A stretch of 64,000 nucleotides of DNA from Chloroflexota bacterium (GTDB taxonomy: Bacteria; Chloroflexota; Anaerolineae; VGOG01), in the NCBI GenBank assembly GCA_030611885.1, contig JAUWOY010000008.1:18352-82351 (forward strand), in the 5' to 3' direction. The notes beneath the pieces are model-generated. The model did no database searches. It was not told the DNA's origin and was given only the letters and a program-made list of their open reading frames with translations. Of this stretch, positions 17,341-25,012 are shown piece after piece (within the stretch, counting starts at the first letter, position 1; each line of letters begins with the position of its first letter). The position numbers and the translations under genes are program-made.

Positions 17341-18408
17341 CTATCCCCCCATAGAGGGGATACTTGTTTGAAGTTTGGAGTTTGGAGTTTGAAGTTTGAT
17401 TTCCCTCCCCACCGCTTCCGCCACCCTCCGCAGCTCTTTCATCAACTGGGCAAACCTCTCTGGCCTCAGCGATTGGGCTCCGTCGGAGAGGGCACGCTGG
17501 GGGTGGGGATGCACTTCGATAAGCAATCCATCGGCTCCAGCGGCTACCGCAGCTCTGGCTACGGGCCCTACCAGCTCCCATCTGCCTGTGCCGTGGCTGG
17601 GATCAACGATGACGGGCAAGTGAGTCAGTCCCTTAAGGACGGGCACGGCGTTGATGTCCAGGGTGTTGCGGGTGTACTTTTCGAAGGTGCGGATGCCCCG
17701 TTCGCAGAGCATGACCCGATAGTTGTCGTGGGAGAGGATGTACTCGGCCGCCATGAGGAGTTCCTCCAGAGTGGCCATCATCCCTCGCTTGAGGAGGATG
17801 GGCATTTTCGACTCGCCCACGGCGTGCAGCAGGCTGAAGTTCTGCATGTTCCGAGCCCCGACCTGGAGGATGTCGGCATAGCGAGCCACCAGGGGCACAT
17901 CTTCGGGAGCCATGACCTCCGTGACGATAGCCAGTCCCGTCTCCTCCTTGACCTCGCCCAGGATCTCTAACCCCTCTTTCCCCAGGCCCTGGAAGCTGTA
18001 GGGAGAGGTGCGGGGTTTGAAAGCCCCGCCGCGCAGGATTCGGACCCCGGCCTCCTTGACCGCCCAAGCCGCTTCCAGCATCTGCTCTCGGCTCTCCACG
18101 GCACAGGGGCCGGCCATGACTGTCACCTCCCGCGAGCCGATGCGCATCCCGTTAATGGGAATGATGGTATCCTCAGGTTTGAAGTCACGACTGGCCAGCT
18201 TGAAGGGCTGGAGGATGGGCACCGTCCTCTCCACCCCCTCCATCAGTTCAAAGACATGGGGGCTGACAGGCCGCTCGTCGCCGATGACGCCGATGATGGT
18301 GCGCTCCTCGCCACGGGAGAGGTGGGCTTGAAAACCCAGTTCCTCTACCTGGGCCACTACTTCTTGAATCCTCTCCTCTCCAGCCCCCATTTTCATGATG
18401 ATGATCAT
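17341..18408 (-). CDS. aroF: 3-deoxy-7-phosphoheptulonate (DAHP) synthase, AroF/I-beta type with N-terminal ferredoxin-like domain
   Basis: 355 residues. Condenses PEP and erythrose 4-phosphate, the entry step. Residues 1-70 ([33 protein letters not shown]) match the ferredoxin-like regulatory domain known from Thermotoga-type DAHP synthase. The barrel has [54 protein letters not shown], and [15 protein letters not shown]. The C-terminus ends in repeat-derived [12 protein letters not shown] (17365-17399). A 35-codon remnant resembling its own N-terminus lies just upstream. Confidence 0.95.
   Translation of the reverse strand: MIIIMKMGAGEERIQEVVAQVEELGFQAHLSRGEERTIIGVIGDERPVSPHVFELMEGVERTVPILQPFKLASRDFKPEDTIIPINGMRIGSREVTVMAGPCAVESREQMLEAAWAVKEAGVRILRGGAFKPRTSPYSFQGLGKEGLEILGEVKEETGLAIVTEVMAPEDVPLVARYADILQVGARNMQNFSLLHAVGESKMPILLKRGMMATLEELLMAAEYILSHDNYRVMLCERGIRTFEKYTRNTLDINAVPVLKGLTHLPVIVDPSHGTGRWELVGPVARAAVAAGADGLLIEVHPHPQRALSDGAQSLRPERFAQLMKELRRVAEAVGREIKLQTPNSKLQTSIPSMGG
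17365..17399. repeat. Tandem 7-bp repeat at the aroF 3' end
   Basis: Five units of gtttgaa/gtttgga, translated into the last residues of AroF. Confidence 0.85.
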
Positions 18409-18421
18409 GGCTGATACCCCC

Positions 18422-18529
18422 TTAACTCGATTGTCTGACCTGTCCTGAGCAGGGCGCGTCGAAGTGTGAAGGGTCGTTCTCCCTGCTCCGCGCCTCTCGC
18501 GTCGTACCCTTTCTTTTAACGATCACCAT
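18422..18529 (-). pseudogene. Short frame resembling a DAHP synthase N-terminus, cut by a dispersed repeat
   Basis: ATG 18529 has a very good ribosome site (AAGGAGG, 6 nt spacing) and starts [18 protein letters not shown], close to the usual MIVVMKKGATEEE start of DAHP synthases. It then runs into a dispersed word (ctgtcctgagcagggcgcgtcgaag) and stops after 35 codons. The real aroF starts 13 bp later behind a weaker site. It may be the decayed original 5' end or a coupling peptide. Confidence 0.45.
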
Positions 18530-18567
18530 AGTCTGCCTCCTTCTTTTGGTGGTGAACCAATCGCTCC

Positions 18568-18930
18568 CTACAGCGCCCTGTCTGGCCGCAGGGTCTGGGC
18601 TCCTTTGAGATAGACGTGCCGAATCTCCGCCGCGCTCTTCTCCGTGTTCCAGTGGATGAGGACCCGGATGCACCTCTCCAGGCTGCCCGGCACGGGTATC
18701 TCCTGGGCGTCGAGGAGAGCAACATCGCGCCAGCCCATCTCACGCGCTGCCCGGGCCGGGAAGGCGGCCGTCAGGTCGGGGGTGGTAGTGAAGATGGCGC
18801 TGGCTACGTCTTCCACTTTCAAGTCGTTGGCCTCGACGATGAGCGCCAGAAGCTCCCTGGTAGCAGCCAGAATGGCCTCGGCGGTGTTCTCTTCCGTGGT
18901 AGTTGCTCCTCGAATGCCTCGACAGTGCAT
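18568..18930 (-). CDS. aroH: Chorismate mutase, AroH type
   Basis: 120 residues, near the usual 120-127. Rearranges chorismate to prephenate. [16 protein letters not shown] carries the active-site Arg, [17 protein letters not shown] is the mid-strand, and [11 protein letters not shown] carries the second substrate-binding Arg. Start ATG 18930 is chosen because GGAGGG lies 6 nt upstream; longer versions would start within the attenuator terminator. First structural gene of the aro operon. Confidence 0.95.
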   Translation of the reverse strand: MHCRGIRGATTTEENTAEAILAATRELLALIVEANDLKVEDVASAIFTTTPDLTAAFPARAAREMGWRDVALLDAQEIPVPGSLERCIRVLIHWNTEKSAAEIRHVYLKGAQTLRPDRAL

Positions 18931-18951
18931 CTTTACCCTCCAGATAAACAA

Positions 18952-18982
18952 AAAAGCGTGGACTTGTCTGCTCCACGCTTTT
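18952..18982 (-). terminator. Attenuator terminator before aroH
   Basis: AAAAGCGTGGA, 9-nt loop, TCCACGCTTTT and further T residues: a perfect 11-bp stem with a U tract, placed between the leader peptide and the aroH ribosome site. Its 5' arm can instead pair with CTTCACGC inside the leader frame (19029-19036). Confidence 0.9.
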
Positions 18983-19006
18983 GAGATACCGATGAATTGC
19001 TATGAC

Positions 19007-19138
19007 TTAAGGATGCGGTCTTCTCCGGGCGTGAAGCAGCTTGCCTGATGCCTGGGCATAGGCGTAATAGTAGGCAAAGTAGTCCTCACGCCCCAAAAAA
19101 CTAACTTTGATAGTCTCGTCCCACGGCTTGCCAGTCAT
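19007..19138 (-). CDS. Tyr/Phe-rich leader peptide of the aro operon
   Basis: 43 codons from ATG 19138 (GAGGG 6-7 nt upstream), starting about 21 nt after the promoter start point. Codons 19-28 read DYFAYYYAYA: five Tyr and one Phe in nine codons; there is also a Trp at codon 6. GGGGCGTGA just before the Tyr run (19086-19094) pairs with TCACGCCC just after it (19027-19034). This is the layout of ribosome-mediated attenuation in enteric amino-acid operons. The inferred signal is charged tRNA-Tyr. Confidence 0.85.
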   Translation of the reverse strand: MTGKPWDETIKVSFLGREDYFAYYYAYAQASGKLLHARRRPHP

Positions 19139-19165
19139 CTCCGGCCCTCTTTCAAAGCTGGGGAT

Positions 19166-19194
19166 ATGATAGCATAAAGGGGGATAAAAGTCAA
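19166..19194 (-). promoter_or_regulatory. Promoter of the aro operon
   Basis: TTGACT (19189-19194), 17-bp spacer, TATCAT (19166-19171). It diverges from the argG promoter; the two -35 boxes are 31 bp apart. Confidence 0.85.
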
Positions 19195-19225
19195 GCCTGG
19201 CTACTCAGACAGCTACAAACACGAT

Positions 19226-19254
19226 TTGACAATTATCTCAAGTTGTGGTATAAG
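19226..19254 (+). promoter_or_regulatory. Promoter of argGH
   Basis: TTGACA (19226-19231), 17-bp spacer, TATAAG (19249-19254). Transcription would start near 19261, about 25 nt before the leader peptide. Confidence 0.87.
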
Positions 19255-19285
19255 AGGGGCAATTCGGAAAGGAAGTAGGAATTCC

Positions 19286-19405
19286 ATGACGTCGTTCGGC
19301 AAGCGAAACTTCAGGCAGATCGTGATTAGGCGTTTTCGATCCAGGCGCTCGCTCTGGGGAGTTTCGCCCTGCCAAATGGTGCTTGCGGAGGCAAATCTCA
19401 CGTAA
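19286..19405 (+). CDS. Arg-rich leader peptide of argGH
   Basis: 39 codons from ATG 19286 with AGGAAGTAGGA upstream. Seven Arg codons at positions 7, 10, 15, 16, 18, 20 and 21, using CGA, AGG, CGT and CGC. GCGAAACTTC (19303-19312) and GGAGTTTCGC (19358-19367) flank the main Arg run and can form a 10-bp stem with one G-U pair. The second arm can alternatively pair with the 5' arm of the terminator. Inferred role: Arg-tRNA-sensing attenuation of argGH. Confidence 0.82.
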   Translation: MTSFGKRNFRQIVIRRFRSRRSLWGVSPCQMVLAEANLT

Positions 19406-19426
19406 CCATCTTGCTTACTAGCGACA

Positions 19427-19467
19427 GGCCGACTCTCCAGACATAAGTGTGTGAGAGTCGGCCTTTT
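19427..19467 (+). terminator. Attenuator terminator before argG
   Basis: GGCCGACTCTC, 15-nt loop, GAGAGTCGGCC, TTTT: a perfect 11-bp stem and U tract 30 bp before the argG ATG, so readthrough is required for expression. Confidence 0.9.
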
Positions 19468-19497
19468 GTTATCAAAAAATCGTCAGGAGGTAACGTC

Positions 19498-20745
19498 ATG
19501 AAAAAGGTTGTTTTGGCCTATTCGGGCGGACTGGACACCTCGGTGATTCTGGTCTGGCTGAAGGAACGCTACGGTTGTGAGGTGATCACCTTCACTGCCG
19601 ACCTGGGCCAGGGAGAGGAGTTGGAGGGGCTGGAAGAAAAGGCGCTCTCCACGGGAGCCAGCAAAGTCTACATCGAGGACTTGCGCGAGGAGTTCCTGCT
19701 GGAGTACGCCTTCCCCACGGTGATGGCCGGGGCTATCTACGAGCGGCAGTACCTGCTGGGCACCTCCTTCGCCCGCCCGCTCACCGCCAAACGGCAGGTG
19801 GAGATCGCCGAGCTGGAGGGGGCCGACGCTGTGTCCCACGGCTGCACCGGCAAAGGCAACGACCAGGTGCGCTTTGAGCTGACCTACAAGGCCCTCAATC
19901 CCCGGCTGAAGGTCATCGCCCCCTGGCGGGAATGGGACATCCGCTCGCGAGAGGATGCGCTGGCCTACGCCGCGGCCCACGACATACCGGTAGCGACCAC
20001 CGAGCGTTCCATCTATAGCCGCGACCGCAACATCTGGCACCTGAGCCACGAGGGCGGGCTCCTGGAAGACCCCTGGCAGGAGCCAGAGGAGGACATGTTC
20101 GTGCTCACCGTCGCGCCTGAGGCCGCGCCCGACGAACCGCTCTATCTGACCATTGATTTCAAAGAGGGCATACCTAAGCGCATTAATGGCGTGGCCTGCG
20201 GCGCGGTGGAGTTGCTGACCCGGCTGAACGAGCTGGGCGGCGCGCACGGCGGGGGACGGGAGGATCTGGTGGAGAACCAACTGGTGGGGATGAAATCCCA
20301 CGGCGTGTACGAGACCCCCGGCGGCACTATCCTCTACACCGCCCACCGCGGCCTGGAGAGCATCTGCCTGGACCGGGAGATGCTGCACTACAAGGACGTC
20401 ATCGCCCAGCGCTACGCGGAGCTGGTCTACTACGGCCTGTGGTTCACGCCGCTGCGCGAGGCGCTGGATGCCTTCGTGCGCAAGACACAGCAGACAGTCA
20501 CCGGCACGGTGCGCCTCAAGCTGTACAAGGGAAGCTGCACGGTAGTCGGTCGCAAGTCCCCCTACAGCCTCTACCGGGAGGACTACGCCACCTTCGGCGA
20601 AGAGGACGTCTACGACCAGGCGGATGCCCAGGGCTTCATCAACCTCTTCGGCCTGCCGCTGAAGGTCAAAGCGCTGCTGGACATCGAGGGGTTAGGGATA
20701 TCCGGCTATCGCTCGCCCGACTACAGCAAGTTCAAGCGGGACTGA
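19498..20745 (+). CDS. argG: Argininosuccinate synthase
   Basis: 415 residues; ATG 19498 with AGGAGGT upstream (the longer frame would begin inside the terminator). Joins citrulline and aspartate using ATP. Motifs: [16 protein letters not shown] (ATP pyrophosphatase loop), [41 protein letters not shown], and [14 protein letters not shown]. Length and motifs are typical. The stop is followed by 7-bp repeats before argH. Confidence 0.97.
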   Translation: MKKVVLAYSGGLDTSVILVWLKERYGCEVITFTADLGQGEELEGLEEKALSTGASKVYIEDLREEFLLEYAFPTVMAGAIYERQYLLGTSFARPLTAKRQVEIAELEGADAVSHGCTGKGNDQVRFELTYKALNPRLKVIAPWREWDIRSREDALAYAAAHDIPVATTERSIYSRDRNIWHLSHEGGLLEDPWQEPEEDMFVLTVAPEAAPDEPLYLTIDFKEGIPKRINGVACGAVELLTRLNELGGAHGGGREDLVENQLVGMKSHGVYETPGGTILYTAHRGLESICLDREMLHYKDVIAQRYAELVYYGLWFTPLREALDAFVRKTQQTVTGTVRLKLYKGSCTVVGRKSPYSLYREDYATFGEEDVYDQADAQGFINLFGLPLKVKALLDIEGLGISGYRSPDYSKFKRD

Positions 20746-20750
20746 GAAGG

Positions 20751-20853
20751 GTTTCGAGTTTCGGGTTTGGGGTTTCGAGTTCGAAGGGAGTAACGAGGAA
20801 TGTGGAAGTTGGAGATTGGAGGTTGGAGGTTGGAAACCAGCTTCCAGCATGCG
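20751..20853. repeat. 7-bp word repeats between argG and argH
   Basis: Two arrays: gtttcga/gtttcgg-type units (20751-20785) and ttggagg/ttggaag/ttggaga units (20803-20840). The spacing between argG and argH is made almost wholly of them. Confidence 0.85.
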
Positions 20854-20873
20854 TGGGATGACGAGGAGGAAGG

Positions 20874-22268
20874 ATGAAACTGTGGGGTGGACGGTTCGAG
20901 GGAACACCTGATGAGCTGATGGAGCGCTTCAACGCCTCCATCGGCTTCGATTGGCGGCTGTGGGCGGCTGACATCGAGGGCAGCATGGCCTACGCCAGGG
21001 CACTGGAACGCGCCGAACTGCTCACCGCCGCCGAACGGGATCGGCTCATCCAGGGGTTGGAGGCGGTGGCGCGGGAGTTCGAGACACTTGTCCTGGACGA
21101 CAAGTACAGGGCCGGCGAGTTCGAGATCGTGCTTTCGGACGAGGACATCCACACCGCCGTCGAGCGGCGCCTGGGGGAACTGGTCGGCCAGGTAGCGGGC
21201 AAACTGCACACCGGGCGTAGCCGCAACGATCAGGTGGCTACCGACCTGCGGCTTTATCTGATGTGGGAGATCCCACACCTGCGCCAGCGGCTCGGCGAGC
21301 TGCAAGAAGCCATCCTGGCCAAGGCGGAGCAGCATCTGGACATCATCATGCCCGGCTACACGCACTTGCAGCGGGCGCAGCCGGTGCTGTTCAGTCACTG
21401 GCTGATGAGCTATTTCTGGATGCTGCAGCGGGATCGGGAGCGGCTGGACGACCTGGGGAAGCGCGTGGCCGTGCTGCCGCTGGGAGCGGGCGCGCTGGCC
21501 GGCCACTCCCTGGGCATTGACCGCCAGTTCCTGGCCGATGAGCTAGGCTTCCGAGCGGTCTGCGAGAACAGCCTGGATGCCGTGTCGGACCGCGATTTCG
21601 TGGCCGAGTGCCTGTTCTGGGCCGCGCTGCTGCAAACGCACCTCAGCCGCCTGGCCGAGGACCTGATCTTATGGTCATCGGCGGAGTTCGGCTTCGTGGA
21701 GTTGGACGACGCCTACGCCACTGGCTCCAGCCTGATGCCACAGAAGAAGAACCCCGACTCGCTGGAACTGCTGCGGGGCAAGGTGGGGCGCATGGTGGGA
21801 CATCTGGTGGCTTTGCTGATCACGCTCAAGGGGCTGCCTTCGACCTACAACAAGGATCTGCAAGAGGACAAGGAGCCGCTGTTCGACGCCCTGGACACCC
21901 TGAAGCTGGCGCTGCCGGTGGCAACGGGCGTGGTGCGCACCCTGGAGGTCAACGCCGAAGCAATGGCCGCCGCGCTCGACGACGCCATGCTGTCCACCGA
22001 CCTGGCCGACTACCTGGTGCGCCGAGGCGTTCCCTTCCGCCAGAGCCACGAACTGGTGGGCCGAGCGGTGCGGCGGGCCGAGGCGCTGCGATTGCCGCTG
22101 CGCGAGCTACCCCTGGCGGAGTTCCAGGCTATTTCTGAAGCCTTCGAATCCGGCCTCTACGCGGTGTTCGACCATCGGCGTTCGGTGGAGGCGCGGGACT
22201 CCTACGGCGGCACGGCCACGGCGGCTGTCCGCCAGCAAATCGAGCGTGCCCGGTCAGTAAGCTCGTGA
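20874..22268 (+). CDS. argH: Argininosuccinate lyase
   Basis: 464 residues; GAGGAGGAAGG directly before the ATG. Cleaves argininosuccinate to arginine and fumarate, completing the pathway with argG. Motifs: KLWGGRFEGTPDE, LHTGRSRNDQVATDLRLY, GYTHLQRAQPV, DFVAECLF, and the signature GSSLMPQKKNPDSLELLRGK. The 3' end overlaps the convergent radical SAM gene by 15 bp. Confidence 0.97.
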   Translation: MKLWGGRFEGTPDELMERFNASIGFDWRLWAADIEGSMAYARALERAELLTAAERDRLIQGLEAVAREFETLVLDDKYRAGEFEIVLSDEDIHTAVERRLGELVGQVAGKLHTGRSRNDQVATDLRLYLMWEIPHLRQRLGELQEAILAKAEQHLDIIMPGYTHLQRAQPVLFSHWLMSYFWMLQRDRERLDDLGKRVAVLPLGAGALAGHSLGIDRQFLADELGFRAVCENSLDAVSDRDFVAECLFWAALLQTHLSRLAEDLILWSSAEFGFVELDDAYATGSSLMPQKKNPDSLELLRGKVGRMVGHLVALLITLKGLPSTYNKDLQEDKEPLFDALDTLKLALPVATGVVRTLEVNAEAMAAALDDAMLSTDLADYLVRRGVPFRQSHELVGRAVRRAEALRLPLRELPLAEFQAISEAFESGLYAVFDHRRSVEARDSYGGTATAAVRQQIERARSVSS

Positions 22269-23351
22269 CAGCAGGTGGCGGTTGCCGATGCGCACGTTGG
22301 TCAGGCCGGCGGCGCGGGCGGCAGCCTCAGCGGCATTGGCATGGCGCACCGAGGTGCGGGGCAGATCGGGCATGTAGAAGTGGGGATGGAAGCCCAGTAG
22401 GGCGTAGGGAATAGCGGGGTCGAGGGAGGCGATGAAGGAGGCGATTTCGCTAACCTCTTTGACGTCAACGTAGCCCGGCACCAGCAGGGTGCTGGCCACC
22501 ACCAGCGGGGGCTCAGGTCGCTCTGGAATGTGCCTGGCGGCGCGGGCGAAGTTCTCCAGCGTCCTTTTGTTTGACACGCCTGTCAAGGCCAAATGGAGGC
22601 TCTCGTTATAAGCCTTGAGGTCGAACTTGATGCAGCCCCCGGTCTCCAGCGACAGTTGCACCGCCTTCTCCAGCAGCTTGGGATGCATCGTGCCGTTGGT
22701 CTCCCAGCAGATGCGCACGCCTCGCTGGGCCAGGAGCCGCGAAGTGGCCAGAGCGTGAGGCATCTGGGGAGAGGGGTCGCCACCGAAATAGCAGACGCAG
22801 TAGGTGCGAGCATCGGCCTTGTCGGCCAGCTCCTGGGCGCTCATGCCTTTGCCCTCGGGCGACATTTGGCGATAGTGCCAGTTCTGACAGAATAGGCAGT
22901 TCAGGGAACAGGCTCCGTAAAATACCGCCAGGTTCTTGTAGCCGTACCTGGTATGTCCTGGGCAAACCCAATCGGCCACGCAGTTGGTGGGCAAGGGATC
23001 GTAGTACCAGTGGAGGATGCCTTTCTTGGCTGTTCCCGCCAGGTGGATCAGCTTGCCCCCTCGGTTCTCCCGGAGGCCACAGAAACCGCGCTGGCCCTCT
23101 GGGATGCGGCACTCGTTGGCGCAAAGAGGACAGTGCACGCCCTGGGGATCGTCCGGCGGCTTCGTCGGCAGGTTGAACTCCAGCCGCGTCTCAGCTTGCA
23201 TCTTTCGGATGTGCGGCAGCACCTCCTCGGGCCGCTCTCGAATGCAATCCACGCAGGCACCCAAAATGGAAGCGATGAGGGGGGATTGCTTGCCGCAGGC
23301 CAGGCACTTGCCTGGGCCGAAGCCACCGTGGTAGTCAGTGAATATCTTCAT
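22254..23351 (-). CDS. Radical SAM protein, PFL-activase-like (AmmeMemoRadiSam-type)
   Basis: About 365 residues from ATG 23351 (a GTG lies one codon earlier; GAGGG 8 nt upstream). CSLNCLFCQNWHY gives the CxxxCxxC [4Fe-4S] motif. The N-terminus has extra Cys pairs (CLACGKQS, CVDC, CPLCANECRI, GFCGLREN), and YFGGDPSPQ plus ETNGTM follow the radical SAM barrel pattern. These features match the PflA-related radical SAM group found next to MEMO1/AMMECR1 genes, which are absent here. Substrate unknown. Confidence 0.8.
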   Translation of the reverse strand: MKIFTDYHGGFGPGKCLACGKQSPLIASILGACVDCIRERPEEVLPHIRKMQAETRLEFNLPTKPPDDPQGVHCPLCANECRIPEGQRGFCGLRENRGGKLIHLAGTAKKGILHWYYDPLPTNCVADWVCPGHTRYGYKNLAVFYGACSLNCLFCQNWHYRQMSPEGKGMSAQELADKADARTYCVCYFGGDPSPQMPHALATSRLLAQRGVRICWETNGTMHPKLLEKAVQLSLETGGCIKFDLKAYNESLHLALTGVSNKRTLENFARAARHIPERPEPPLVVASTLLVPGYVDVKEVSEIASFIASLDPAIPYALLGFHPHFYMPDLPRTSVRHANAAEAAARAAGLTNVRIGNRHLLSRAY

Positions 23352-23433
23352 CACTTGAACCCTCTCTCGGAAAAGGGTAGCAGCCCAACCGCGTTGGGCG
23401 TCATTTGACGGAAACCTGTCAGGTCTCTACGCT

Positions 23434-24993
23434 CTACTGAAAGTGGGGAACGATGAACCTGAACAGGCAAATCAGGTCCAGTCCGAATAAGCCCAGGTAG
23501 GGCAAAGCGAAAACCAAATCATCGTATCTCTCAGGCAGGAGCGCTTTGATTCCGAAGACTGCTGCCGCCCCGCCCAGCAACAAGATGCTCAGCTTGTTGA
23601 AGTCCCCAGTTACCAGGCCCTTGGCGGCCAGGATCAGTGCGCCCGTCAGGAACAGAAGGGCCACTGCTTTGGCCTTGTCCCTGGCCAGTATCTCCCGCAG
23701 GCCCAGAGCGAAAGCCAGGCCCAGGGGAACCAACGCGGGGAAGAGATAGCGTCCCTGGTGCTGGACGAACTTGAGATTGTACCAGAGGTAGGAAAGCAAA
23801 GTCAAGAGGGCTGACAGAGCCAGCAGGCCAAGGGCCATCCTTTTTTGAGGGGATAAATTAGTGAAATTCGTGTAATTCGTGGCAAAAAAGAGGGCCAAGC
23901 CCAATCCGACCACGGCACAGAACAGGGCCAAGATCAAATAGATGCGCTGGTCTACCAGGATGCCCATCCAGCCAAACTGGGCCCAGAAGCTCCTGAAGGT
24001 GGTGAGGATGAAGTCCTGGGCAAATTTAGTCGCGCCGAGCTGGGCCAACCACTCCGCGGTGCGAGGCTGGCCAACTACGATGGCATCATGTCTCTGCAAG
24101 CCAAAGATGTCCAGGCCGCCGTAGACTGAGGCATTGCGAACGAACCAGGGGAGGGTGAGGAGGCAAGTAAGAAACAGGAAACAAGTAACAGGAAACAAGT
24201 AGCGTTGGGCAAAGTTGGACTTTTGGTCTTGTTCAAGCCATATTCCTTTGACAATGACTGCTACCAAGGCCAGAGGAATCGCAACCAGGGTCGTTATCTT
24301 GGTCAGCAACCCCAGACCCATCAACACGCCCAGCCCCACGAATCGCCCTATCCCTTCAGCACGCCCCCCCTCGGTCCCCCCCAACCCTGGGGGGGAAGTT
24401 TTGACGTACCTCACCAGCATCCACAGAATCCCCGCCAATATCAATTCTGCCAGGGTGTCGTTGTTCACCGCCGCGGTGATGGCGATATGCATGGGGACGA
24501 AGGCGACGAAGGCGGTCGTGCCGAGGGCCAGAGTTTCGTCTCCGGGGAAGATCTCTTTGGCGATGTGATAGGTCACCCAGAGTAGACAGCAGCCTAACAG
24601 GACGGAGAGTAAGCGGAGAGGGAGGAGTCTTCCGGCGAAGAGTTTGTAGACCACAGCAGCCAAAATGTAGTAGAGTGGCGGTTGGTGGAACTCGTAGCGG
24701 AGGGGCTCGATGGACATCTCAGGAGGAAACTTCTTGTCCTTAATCTCCTCCAGGTAATTGTGGGGGTAGTCGCCCATCTGCAGGACAGGGAAGCGATAGT
24801 TCTCTGCCAGGTACTTGATGTAGTTGTAATGGGCTGGCTCGTCGGGCACCTGCCAGGGAGGTGTCTTGACAGCGTAGAGGATGCCCACGACCAGATAGGC
24901 GACGATAATCAGCGCTATAGAAAAGTAATGAGTAATGAGTAATAAGTAATGAGTTTTCCCATTACTCATTCCCTGTTCCTCGTTACTCATCAC
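23434..24993 (-). CDS. Polytopic membrane glycosyltransferase-like protein (GT39/DUF2142-like)
   Basis: 519 residues, about 11-12 membrane segments. PPWQVPDEPAHYNYIKYL in the first outside loop is the acidic motif typical of polyprenyl-phosphate-sugar-dependent glycosyltransferases. The start overlaps the metG stop as ATGA. Repeat-derived pieces are visible: the first 25 residues (EEQGMSNGKTHYLLLITHYF) from gtaatga words, SPPGLGGTEGGRAEG from a G-run element, YLFPVTCFLFLTCLLT from a 14-bp word, and ATNYTNFTN from aattcgtg words. The true start may therefore be further in. Function inferred. Confidence 0.7.
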   Translation of the reverse strand: MMSNEEQGMSNGKTHYLLLITHYFSIALIIVAYLVVGILYAVKTPPWQVPDEPAHYNYIKYLAENYRFPVLQMGDYPHNYLEEIKDKKFPPEMSIEPLRYEFHQPPLYYILAAVVYKLFAGRLLPLRLLSVLLGCCLLWVTYHIAKEIFPGDETLALGTTAFVAFVPMHIAITAAVNNDTLAELILAGILWMLVRYVKTSPPGLGGTEGGRAEGIGRFVGLGVLMGLGLLTKITTLVAIPLALVAVIVKGIWLEQDQKSNFAQRYLFPVTCFLFLTCLLTLPWFVRNASVYGGLDIFGLQRHDAIVVGQPRTAEWLAQLGATKFAQDFILTTFRSFWAQFGWMGILVDQRIYLILALFCAVVGLGLALFFATNYTNFTNLSPQKRMALGLLALSALLTLLSYLWYNLKFVQHQGRYLFPALVPLGLAFALGLREILARDKAKAVALLFLTGALILAAKGLVTGDFNKLSILLLGGAAAVFGIKALLPERYDDLVFALPYLGLFGLDLICLFRFIVPHFQ

Positions 24994-25012
24994 TCATCAC
25001 TCGTTACTCCAC
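24925..25012. repeat. gtaatga-type 7-bp repeats across the metG/membrane-protein junction
   Basis: Units such as gtaatga, gtaataa, gtaacga and atcactc on both sides of 24960 form an imperfect hairpin. They encode the last residues of MetG (GVTSDE) and the first 25 residues of the next protein. A related hairpin lies upstream of metG at 26776-26850. Confidence 0.85.

Noticed and set aside
23434..24993. Annotating repeat-derived stretches (ATNYTNFTN, THYLLLITHYF) as domains
   Set aside because: They are translations of dispersed DNA words, not conserved protein motifs.
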